Below are positions 1-12,600 of a stretch of 64,000 bases of DNA, one piece after another (the first letter of the stretch is position 1; every line of letters begins with the position of its first letter). Position numbers and translations under genes: made by a program. This DNA is from Siphonodentalium dalli (lineage: Eukaryota > Mollusca > Scaphopoda > Gadilida > Siphonodentaliidae): contig CP136066.1 of NCBI GenBank assembly GCA_032622095.1, positions 187,960,716 to 188,024,715 of the forward strand, in the 5' to 3' direction. The notes under the pieces were generated by a model. It saw only the letters and a program-made list of their open reading frames with translations. It did no database searches and was not told the origin of the DNA.

Positions 1-559
1 GGGTTGGGATCCACTCGGACTGGGTGGTCCCCTGCCTGCAAAGAAAGGTCTATAACGCTAGTCAATGAGCTTCCTAGAAAGCTGAGATGGACAGTGCAAA
101 CGTCTTTGCCCGCGTTATTGTCTATTGTCTATAGGCGTGCAGTGCCCTATATGTTTGAAACGAAACGGTCCGTGAATTCGAAACGATAATTATAAAAACG
201 AACGCGTAGGCGACCAGTAATTATTGTATCGATAAATTGAATTTGTCGCTATTGTTAAACGACAAATTCGGAAAAATACTCCCTTATGATCCGTTCGGTT
301 GTAGCAGAAAAATAAACTGGCTAATTCAAACTGTACAGTGAATTATATTGGGACTGCGCATGCGTGATTGATACCGAGGCAAGCCACTGACCATTAGTTA
401 CCGTAGGCGACCGACCAAAAAGTTAACCCTTTTCTGCTATGGTTTACAAACGCAGGACATCTATCCATATAGTTCAGTGTGAGGGCTTCCTTTGGCGGAA
501 ATTTATAAATTTGATTCACTGAATTAAGCACACAATATTCTCTGATGAACCGCACTCAC
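1..559. other. Usherin intron, no recognised feature
   Basis: No FN3-like translation with splice sites was found in any frame and no terminal repeat was recognised. A short string at 515-535 (gattcactgaattaagcaca) recurs at 3987-4008, suggesting a dispersed repeat. Confidence 0.5.
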
Positions 560-696
560 ACTATACTTCACACTACCATCCTCATATATTCTATATTCTG
601 TAATCAGTCCATTGTTCTCCATCGGTGGCGTCCATGTTAGATCCATCAGTCGTGCCTCCACTCTGGTTATCAGTGGCGGGTCGAGTGCCTCAGGAA
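560..696 (-). CDS. USH2A: Usherin exon 22: FN3 N-terminal half, last exon in window
   Basis: 137 bp, phase 1 to phase 0, residues 1265-1309. It reads PEALDPPLITRVEARLMDLT, then WTPPMENNGLITEYRIYEDG and ends SVKYS. Acceptor tttattccag, donor GTGAGTGCG. The domain's second half must lie beyond the left edge; nothing in 1-559 continues it in phase 0. Confidence 0.92.
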
Positions 697-3600
697 CTGG
701 AATAAATTAATGAACAATGATTCTAAATAATGCCTGGATGCTATATGAGACCTACTAGTGTTACAGAATGATGTGCCACCCCACATTGCCACATCCCTGG
801 AACATTGTTGCATTAGCTTCTAGCCAATGATGTACTAAACGGGATGGAGGTAAACTAGAGATACAGTAATGCCCTAAATAATCGACTCCTTAACCACAGC
901 AGAATTATGGGTAACTTTTCAAGATTTAGTCGGAAATATGGCTTGTTGCCATTCATTGTGAGAGCTTTCTGATGAATGGCAACAAGCCATATTTCCAACT
1001 AAATCCTGAAAATTACCCATAATTCTGCTGCTGCTGTTAAGGAGTCAATTATTTAGGGCATTACTGTAGCTAGGACAGTTGTACCAAAAAAGTTAGTGTG
1101 ATCTCTCAGCATTGTTTACCAGGGTAGAAATATAACTCTGGGAGTGTTTTGCCAGTGCAGATATAATATCTAAAGGTATTCTCACCAGGATTTCACTAGT
1201 GACGAGATTCTGACAACCTGCCATTAAATCACTAATATTCAAAACTAGGCCAGCACTATGACTTATAAGTGGCCAATTTCGACAAACATCGAGTCCCTTC
1301 CTATGTCTAAGCACTGGCAGACTAGTTTTCTTCCTAGCAAACATCAAAAACAACAAAGTGAAGTCCATTCAACCAAACAACTGCTGAATTGGTCACTGTC
1401 ACCAGAAAAAGTGAGAAAGAGTACACAGGAATCGCAGAAAGTAGCGAAGGGTACACATGATTGGATTTTGCTCTCAACTTAATGTCTGTTCTTGGGTCTA
1501 CTTGGTCTATGCTCATGGAAAATATATTTTCTAACCTCATAGAAATCACTTTCATAATTTGATTGTACACAGCATAAATATTTAAATGATCATTATGATT
1601 ATGCAAATAAACAGTTAAAGTGATGTGGAACACTCTGCTCGGGTCATTGAATGGGAATACAGAATAATGCAGTTATTTTAATAAATTGTTTTATTACATG
1701 ATCCTACCCTTATTCCATTCAATAAACCCATTCTATAAATTTTGATATGAATTGTTCGTTGCATAACAGGAAATAGTGACAGGTGACCTTTGACTTCCGG
1801 TTTGTCGTCTGTTTACATTCCGTATACTACATCTCAAAATACTATGGCTTCCAATAATTTTCCAACAATCTCTAATATAGGAAGAGTTTGAAATGTTATT
1901 AATTACATCATTAAATACGTCAAAGAGTATTTATTTATCTGGGACTATTTCTTTACGCGGGCAAACAATGCATAGTTACGTAAAATGTCATCGCTTGACT
2001 TATTGTTGATTTAAGTATGTTTTATCGAGGTTTTGGATCATATAATAAATAGAATACCGTATACACCCGTCAGTAAGCCCAGGGGGCACGTGCACGTTTT
2101 TGTCCAAAAAGTGGGTACTGGGCTTACTCACGGGGATCCCCCCGTGCAAAATCTCAGTTAGCCTTGAGATGCTGGTATACCATCGTATTTTATACTGATA
2201 CCAAGAGTAGTTGCGTTATATAAAGAGAATGATGCGTTTTATTAAGTTTATTAAGATAAAATCATTTAATAATAACAAGATACAGATGTCGACAGGTAAA
2301 ACAAAAAATACAATTTATACGTTGTAAACATGCGTATGGAACGGTTAATAACGCACATAAATAGCACAAAGTTCAAACAACAAAGTTCAGAAGACGACAA
2401 GTCCATCGTCGTCGAAACCATCGAACTCCAGGTCGTCGTCAGAATCTTCCTCGAAGAAGAAAAAATTTATGAATTTTGCGGTAATCGACGAAACGTATTA
2501 TGTACGTTCTGCAACAAGAACAATAACTCTATAAATTTGAGGTGGATTAATATTCGAATCGAAAAACTCATTATCTGATACTATTTTAAAGAACTGGCCT
2601 CTTGGTTATGTAAACACACAGTGGGTATCATAATGGAGCAGAAGGGGGAACTTGTCAATTAACAAAAATGTCTTCCAAATTGCGTCAACTTTATTCACTC
2701 GAAACCAAAATATTCAAACACGTGCTTTTGTATACGTTTTAGCATTCGGCAAACCTCGTCAGATTCCGTCACCGTTTGCCCCCAGAGGTCACAGGTTCAG
2801 AATGCCGTTTTAGTAGAAATACAACTGCCTTGTCAGTGCTGTGAAATAATTACAATCACTGGCTTTTGTTAAACATGCAATTAGTCGTCATTGTAACATC
2901 CTCTATGTAGACAATGGATCACGAATAAAGCGCCGGGCTTATTGTTTTCATAATCCGATTAAATCTGAACATTGATATAAACTATAGTCAGACTATAGAT
3001 AACCCACACTGCCGCTTACATAATAACCAGGGCATTCATGACTCAAAGCAATACACTTTGGGAACAAGACGGCTGTCAATCAAGACTACTTACATAATAG
3101 TGTCATTTTAACATGGGAATGTTGTCCAATAAAACTACAAGACTTAAAGTGTTATTATTCTGCAGAATCAAACGATCCTGTAAAAACACACAGTCATTAC
3201 ATAGCATCCCATTGGATTCACTTACATCTCATTGGGTTCACTCCGCGAGAGGCGTGAAAAACGGGTGCGGCACCCTTTGATGTTATTTGTTTGATACTCC
3301 TTTGATATATCCAACAACTAAGATGGGAATATTATGGGAATAATCTGTCTAACATATAGGCCTAAGATTTATAATATATAAATAATAAATAATAACAAAA
3401 GCAACATATATTTTTAATTTTGTTTTATTTTCATAACACAGTACGTACAAATAAAACGAGTATCTGTCATTTGTGATCGTCGTTCATCTATTCAATGCAC
3501 TGTACTGGAGATTCTTCTCGGCCACAGAATAGCAGGACATGATTGTACTTACCTCCCAAATGCTGAAAATTGGGGGTGGGCTTATCCACGAGGACCCCCC

Positions 3601-6600
3601 CATGTTTGTTTGAGGGCAAAAAACCCAGACTGGGCTTACTCACGAGGATGGGCTTACTGACGGGTGTATACAGTAATAAATAGAATCTACAACTCGCCAA
3701 AGGCTCGGTCCAGACCTAATTTACTGGACTCATTTTGTAAATTCCGCTATAAACTGGGGACTCATTTTAGATCCTCTATATCTGTATAAAATATGAATTA
3801 TATGAAGCTACTCTGTTTAACAGAATCATTACCGTTCATGTTATCGTGAAAATTTGTCCTGAATTAAGGAGTACATATTAACATTCTGCAGATTTTAGAT
3901 GTTGTGTTTTCTGAATTGGTATGATCATTAGTTGAATGCTACATTCTTTCAGTTGGAAAGGTGCCTGGGTATCCACTTATCAGTAATTGTTCACTGAATT
4001 AAGCACACGGTATGTCTTTAAATCTTGAGCGTTAAATTTCAGGCAACACTTTTAGAATCATATTAACCTCTTCCCATCTTTAATTGAAAGCTACGTACCC
4101 TTCACCACATTTTGGAAGCCTGTGTACACATTCACACTTTTTGGTGACTGAAAACTTCAGCCCTTTTAGTCGGGGAGTGAGAGCCAATTTACAGGTGAAA
4201 CAGGGGATAAATGTTTACTTTGCTAAAGCAAATATGGTGTGATCTCACATCTTAAATCTGCTTAGGAAAAAAAATTGTATATATTTATATAATAATTAAA
4301 AAATAGAAAAAAGTTTTTCATCAATGTTGCATTTTCCATAAATATTCAACTACAGTATTGGTTAGGCTGATTGGTATTGAAAATACAGAAATTTGCTGTA
4401 GTGGTGTTCATTTGTTTGGGAAAATCAATTCTATTTCATTAAGAGATTTCAGCTTACCATCTTGAAGGGTAGTCTGAGTTGCCCAATCTGAGGTTGTCGA
4501 TCCAATGCTATTTGTTGCCACAATCCTGAACTGATATTCAGTAAATGGAGTCAGCTTCGTCTTTTTATACGATAATGTGGTAGTTGGACCAAATATACTG
4601 AAAATAAAATTATATATGTATCATGATCCACCCATCTATAGGTTTGATCTTGATATTTGATAACTTATAACTGGTAATACTCAGACGGATCCGGACCCAA
4701 ATTGTGATGTAGATTTTTCTCCATGGTCTCTATCAATATGTTATATATTTTCCTATACTATCTAGATAACTAGTTCCTGGATTGTATAGATAATGTTTTA
4801 ATGGATGGAAAGAACGCAAATGTAACTCTGATAAACAAGAGAGGGCAAAACCGAAGTCAATAATTTTAGGTTTTCTCATGGAGCTCCTTCACCATTCCCT
4901 TTTAAAAACAAGAACTCGTTCATGAGAAACAATGTCAGAGTACAGTGAAACCTGCTTTGGGCGACCACTGCCAAGAGCGACCAACTCGCTTTAACGACCG
5001 GATTGGCTTTGTATGGACTGGTTTTACAATATAAATGACCTGCCGTGAGCGACCACCTGTCAAACGCGACCAGCGGTCGGTGATTTGTGGCAAAAATGAC
5101 AAAATTTACCCGTTATGAACGACCACCAGACATGAAAAATAAGTCTTTAACCAGTGCTTTTCCAACGTGAGCCCCAGATGCTTCAGCAGGATGCATTTCT
5201 TTGATTAAAATTATTTGCAATCAGTTGCTTCATCACAGACTATAATTTGGGGATTCCCCACCGGGACATGTGACTAAGCGGAATTCCCAGCAGGGGGATA
5301 TAACATTGGTTCATTTTAATCCAAAAGTAGTATTTGGGAACGTGGATTATAAAAACTTCATCACTCTTATTTTTGACGTGAATGTTGACGAAGTGTTTGA
5401 CCTAACTAATGTATGATGAAATACAAAAAAGATCCTATATTCCATAGTAGCATAAAATTGAGATTCTGCCTGGCTGTACTGTTTTTAGCGATAGGCCTAT
5501 CATTAATCCAGTCGCTGCCTCTTGTGGCGAAGCATGAAAACGCTTAGGGAAAAGTGTCAAACTTACTCAACGCAGGGATTTAATGTCTGCACCCGAAGCA
5601 TTAAAGGAACCTTTGTTTAATAAATACAGGAGTTCGCATCCTCATTGAAAGAACCATCAACACGCTGACAATGCATGCTTTCCAAGTTTTTATAATGCTC
5701 ATTCCCGGGCTTCATATTAAATTAAAATCATTCCATGTGACATCATCAAATACTAGCAGAAGTTTGCAGACACTATACAATGAACTGTGTCGCAACAATA
5801 GAAACATCAAAGAGATATTCCGTAGTCGCGAAATTGAGGTCAATCATGCACGTGTCCAGAATCATTACAGATCAGGTCAAGGACACCCACTGTTCATGAA
5901 TTTTCTGCTGTTTGCAGTTTTATTTGAAGATACTAAACATTCAAAATAATATAATATGTGAGACAGGAATGAAATAAAGACACGCAGTGACGACTGATGT
6001 ACATTTATTTATTCTCCATTTTATCAAGTTATCATGTTGGGAGTTGATTTGCGCCCCGGCAATCTGTCTTGTTCTTCCTACTGTCACGACTCGCGTGCCG
6101 GATGTGTTCTCTGATCGGCTGTTCTACTGCATTATTTAACATGCATTTACCTGTATAAATCTCTTCTTTTTTTTTTTAGTAATATAAATTTTAAAGTATA
6201 CTTTACTAAAAAAAGATTAAACCTATAATCACAATCATTTTCAACCAGTTTGTATATAAAAATAATTCACTTGCTCAGACATCTAACACTGATGATAGAT
6301 GTCAGTTCAGTCGAAATTGGAACAAACCTGTCGTCGACGACCACCTGTCATGGCAAAATGGTCTCTCATAACAGGTTTCACTGTAATGTTATAATATGAA
6401 TTGATGAGGGCTCCTGTCATCGCGATGGTTAGCCCCGCCTCTGGTTCCACCTACTGCTCTATGAAGACTCCTGGCAACGTGACTATTAGCCACGCCTACA
6501 GGTTCTACCTACCTCTCTATCAGGGATCCTGGGAGAGTTTCTTTAAATTCCAGTTCGTAAAATGGATCGTCGAGACTATTAGCTCGACCTACAGGTTTCC

Positions 6601-9600
6601 AGGTGACTTTTATTGAGGTTGACGTATCTGATACAAGAACAGGGGAAAGAACTCCGTCTGGTTCTGAAATAAGGAAAAGACATAAATGTAAAGATGAATA
6701 TGACTCTAAAAAAAATATCATCTCTGTTGTGCAAGATATTTAAAAGATTAAATCGCAGAGGTTGGCGAAAATTGTTATTATACATTGTTTCAATTGAAAT
6801 ATTTGGTCGGGTATAAAACAACAGTTTCAGTAGCCAGTTGGTTATATGACAAAGGGATAGTTTTACTACTAATATATATATTTTCCTTTGCTCTAACAGG
6901 GTCATTTGGAGGAACAAGAATTTATAAATATGTTCCAGATCATGATATTGATGACATGAGTTGGTGCTGCATTTCAACTCGATAACAATACTGGTTTTAC
7001 CAAGTTGTGTCAAATGTTTGGATGAACACAATGAGATATATTTATAACTAGAAACATATATTATTATGTCAGCTCTTGCAATTAGCCAATCAGTGTCGAT
7101 ATATAGTGATGGTATATGAACCCATATTAGGTCGGTGACCTAATATGAAATCAATATTAGGTGCTTATCCGCCATCTTGTTTTTTTCAGAAACTCAGTCG
7201 CCTCGGGAATATTTTTGGTGTATTTTGGCGCCAAGAAAGGTGATATCTGTCGGAAATAATTTTCTGTGTATTTAAAGACATAGTACCATGTACCAAAACC
7301 TGCATGCGATATATTTGAGGAATTCTAAAGACTCATAAATTAACTATCAAACTCAACAAGTTGTCATACTTCTGGTAATTTGGTAATTAGCCATTGACTC
7401 AATGTGTTGACGTTCAACGTCCATGACGCGTCACTGTGACGTTACATAAGTTAATGGCCATAGACGACACATTTATCTTACCAAAATACAATAAATTATA
7501 GCGACGATTAATTAAATGGATATGCTGGATTTTGTCCACTGACATAATAAATACGTTACGGGATGCTTAGTGGTCGAATATGGTGTCATGTGAGGCTCAG
7601 CGAGATCAAAATTAGGCTCAGCCTACGGCCTCACCTAATATTAATCTCACTTCGCCTCACATATCACACCACTAAGCGCCCCGTAACTTATAATATATAC
7701 CAATCAAATATTTCTATGGACAGGAGAACCATTACAACTTCTATATGGGCTAGCTGAGTATTCATTGATAAATCTACAATAATATAAGCATCCTGTGTGT
7801 ATGATAACTTACCTCCCCTCGGGAGATCTACGCCTCTCTCCTTACTGAGGAGGAATCCCTTCTCATTGCTGGCATTAATTTGAACAGTATAGTGCGAGAA
7901 AGGCACCAGATCGTATATAATAATCCATTCTTCAGATTTCACGGTCTTCATTACATTACGACGTTCACTGATGGTAGTGTAATCACCTCTATCTGAAAAA
8001 AGATAATATATATAAGGTAAGAAAAATATTGGACGTGCGTATATTCATTTCAGTATATGACTCAACCATGGGATCATGCAGTGGTTACTTTTATGATACT
8101 TAATATCTTAAAAGAATTAATCCTACCATGACTGGAGCTTCCTGAAATTTGCAAAAACCCTGTGACAATGCATGCTCTTACAGATATCAGTATCTCATGA
8201 CACTCTATTGGCCAATTTATCCCGTGTTTCAATTTTCACTGACCAGATTTCAACCATCTTGGGTATATAATTGATTATTTAATTAAATTAATTATTAGTG
8301 CCCTTTTAAGACATCTAATGTCAACGGAACCTATATTAAGATTCCACGGGTCAAATTTCCCATATGTACAAATTTTCAGCTCCGATGGTCCAGCCATTTC
8401 TCTGTATAAGCAATCAGTAGATAAAATTTCAAGTTTGACACTGGGTGTTGCTAGTAGTCCCTCATGTGATGTCACATGAAGGATGATTAACGATTCAGAC
8501 TGCATAATCCATAATGGAATATTCAATCGCGTGAATCGACATAACTTCAGTTATGGGCGCAGACATCAATAATGTCTGAGAAAAAATACACCGATGTAAT
8601 CCTTTAACCCTTTATCCAACAGAACGGCCCTGTGCCAATGCATTCTCTTATATATGCGAGGCGACCTATGGTCGACTCGCATATATAAGAGAATGCATTG
8701 GCACAGGGCATAACTGTAACCATCACAATGTGATCAATGAACCGGTTCCAATGATATCCATATTTGTATGGTGTTATTGAGACAGACCGAAGATATTTTA
8801 GGCTGTTGAAGCTTTATTTGGCCGGTTTTGGCCGTTTTGTTGGGTAAAGGGTTAATTATCTTTACTATGGTATAACATTTATTGCAGGATACCATGCATG
8901 TTTGACAACAGGATGATTGACAGCGCTGGTTTTAAAATTTGATCCGTATTCTGCCTAGCAACAGTTGCTGGGGAAGACCGAGGTATGATTTTGCTCATAC
9001 CTGTATAAGCGTGGAAGGTGTGTACTAAATGTTATGGCTTTACACTGATTTGACAGGGTTTTGCAACAATGAATAATGGTTGATAATTTAGTTAAATCCC
9101 CCTATTAAATTCAGGGGCGCAGGGTTCAATCCTGTGAGAATTCAGAGATGAAAGAGTTAAGTATAGATACAATGCAGAAGTATTAGAATATATGGGCAGA
9201 CTTTCTATGCTAAGGTAATTGAATCTGGACAGCTCGACTTGAGGACAATGCTTCCATTTTGCTATATATACACATTCTACTGACACACAATATGGCACAC
9301 TACACTCTGACCTATATATATTTCACATTTTAATCCTGCCACATACAAAATACTCACAAGGATCCATGTAAAAAAGTCCTGTAAAATATGCAGCATAATA
9401 CAGCAGGCCGTTGGTGAAGTACGGCTGCGACCACATCAGCTTGACGGTTCGCGGGTTCTGTAATTCAACCTCGAGCGTTATAAATCCACTTGGAGCCGCC
9501 TCGGCACTACGGCCGATGACCTCCAGACTGTACCCACATCCCTCCAGCGTGCATGCTCCGAGGCGGAAGGTGTTCATTGAATACGGTTTCAATCCAGTGA

Positions 9601-12600
9601 CGATATACTCATTTGTAAGGTTGTTAACCACCTCTTCACCGTTGTGGTAGAGAATATAGTGAGTTATCTTTCCTGAAAGATGAGAAAAACGGTTCGAATC
9701 AGATATGTTGTGGTTGAGTTGTTGTAGCATAAGGAATGTGCTTGAGTTGAAGTTTGTTGGTATTATTGTGGTTATATCAGCCTGCTTATACTGTGAAATA
9801 GACATGTTGAAAAAAATTCTGGTACAACCGGTTTTAAACTCCTCCCAAATTTTGATGAGTATGAGTCATAATCCAATCAGGTCAAAGTTTTGCACACAAG
9901 ATTTTGTAATGTATTATTATTTGTTTATCAAACAGCAGTTCTAGTTAAAACACAGACACGACAGCTATGGCAGCAATGAGTCTTGAGAATTTGGGGGGGA
10001 TTTCCATTACCATCAGCCACAGAGCATGTCGTTGAAACGAGTAAAATATAAATTAAAAAATATATGAGTTTAAAATGAGCGCACCACTTTAAAAAATGCA
10101 TCAATAAACAATAAATAATTAACAAGGGAGTTTACTTTTCAGATACCTCCTCATTTCTAATGGCCATAATTCACAAAACCGATTCTTAAAATTCCAATGC
10201 CCATCGAATAAATCGAGTAAAAGCTATATTTTCCTATTATTATATTATAATACACAATTCTAGGATAAACTGTTTCAAAATGTTGAAGACAGACGCTGAA
10301 CACAAAAATCACAGAGAGAACCGGCTAATGGGTACCTTGATATCACAGGAGAAAATATATTGTCAACTTAAAAATCACCGTATTCTCGCGGGTATAAGAC
10401 CAGGGGGCCTAGGGAATAAATAGCTTGAAAAGGCATGGGTGGACTTATACCCCGGAAAAAAGTTAGTATTTCGGATGTCATCACCTGGACTCGCGAAAAT
10501 ATGGCGTTGAACGATGGATGAGTAAGTATATTTAGCGTAAGTATATCGAACATATCTCATTTCTGCATTTCGAGGTATATACGTAACTTTACCAGAAAGC
10601 TGGGTTTTCCCCACATTTAGTTTCGGTTTCGCACGTGGTCGATACAGTTGAATTGGAAATCTTACACAGAAAATATGCACAGAAACGAACAGACAAAATA
10701 ACACACGTGATACATAACACAGTATAAGAATATATATAGGCCTAGAAACGTATGTAAAACTTTGTCTAGATAAATTATTTGGGAATTACAATGGGGATTT
10801 ATATTCCGATAATCGTTTCGTAAACGGAGTCCAGCATTCCGTAAAATATATAGTTTCTGTTGACATTAAAACAAGAATGTTGTGCTTCATATGTCAATCA
10901 ATGGAAAGTGGGCGTTAAATTTAACTGAGAAATCCAATCGCTATTCAGAATGAGAAAACAATACAGCTTGTGCGGTTACATAACTTACATTGTATACATC
11001 AATGCATGGAAGGTGTTATATTGATTTATGGTAGGCCTTACTCATGGTAATTTATGACATTGAATAATTAATTAGGGGAACAAAACAAATTTTAACGGCG
11101 TGTTGTTTTTTAATTTGGGCCGTTTTACCCTTGGATAGGGGGTTGAGTTTATCGTAATCGCGCTCCCAAGATCGAATCTGCTTCCGCGAAATTCCCCATT
11201 CACGTTCACATTCATCTTGGGTTAGTTTCTCAGTATTTATACCGATCACATTGTCAGCACAAACTTACACAGGACACAGTCTTAATTACCTTCAATAGTT
11301 TCTTTCCATTGATCTTTTCCGTTGATTGAACGTCAGTAAAACAGACCTACCTGCCAGTTATTAATTGAACACAAGAAACAAGACACAGTGTAACATAAAT
11401 CTTCTTTATTGTTTTCAAATTTCAAAAGTAATCTAACCTTGAATATAGTTTCTTGTATTCATCTTTTCCATACACTCAGTACGACACCTGTCACCATCGG
11501 TGAACGTCAATAATATAGGCCTACCGGCCAGTTATTAATTGAACACAAGAAACAAGACACGTACAGTGTAACATAAATCATCTTTATTTATATATTATTA
11601 GAATAATAGTTAATTATTCCCCGCCCCGCGACCGCACTTCGTTCCGGTCCCCGGTATCGAATAAAAGACATCCGGAAATTATAATATGTCATAGCTACCG
11701 GAACTGTGACCTTTGAACTTCGCGAAAATTTGAAATTCGTTGACATTTTTGACAGGTGTTGGGGGAGTAATTTTTCTCAAATACTGGTATATAAACCCGT
11801 TTTGGAGGGGTTATGGTTAGGGCCAGGGAGGGGGTGGTCTTATACCCCGGAAAACTTACTTCTAGTGAAAATACTGGGGTGGTCTTATGCCCGAAAGTGG
11901 GCTTATACCCGCGAGAATACGGCAATAATTATCGTTAAAAAAACAATATTTTGTACAAAAATCTTCATGTAGTGATAGCTCTAATATTAATCTCACAAAA
12001 CCAATCGCATATTTGAATCGAAGTTGCCACTATATTCCTATATTTAACAATAATTTAATGCATTTAGCAAAGTTGGGCACTTGTTTTAAACTAACATATT
12101 TTTTAATTCATATTTTACTCATTTTAACGACATGTCCCTGTGCCACCAGAAAACATTATGTCAGTGTCAGCCAATAACAACATTTATCGATAAAGCGGTG
12201 CAGGATAATGCAGCCATTTAGGCGATGTTAGGAATTCCTATACAGAGGTAGATTCACCACATAGCTAAAAATTAGTGCTTTATATAAACATTGTCTGTCA
12301 CATTGAAAATTTTACACAAAATTAAATATTACAACAACTAATTAAACTCTAAAAGCATATGCGAAGAGTCCATAATTGACCAATAATACCTAGCAAGGAG
12401 AGTAGAAGTTTGTATTTCCAAGAATTTAAATAGTTAACACCAGTTTTAAGCGGGCGGATATACAGGATATATCTGTCATTTGTAAATCTATCTTGTGCGC
12501 TGTGGAGTCATGCATGCATTCGATGCAGAAGTTATTAATAGTGAATTGCTTGCTGGTGGTAATTGAAAACCTCCCCCAAATTCTCCAGACTCAGTACTGT

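Noticed and set aside
7813-7992. RGD in exon 19 as an integrin-binding site
   Set aside because: A tripeptide alone is weak evidence and it is not placed in the FG loop typical of adhesive FN3 domains; mentioned only as a residue observation.
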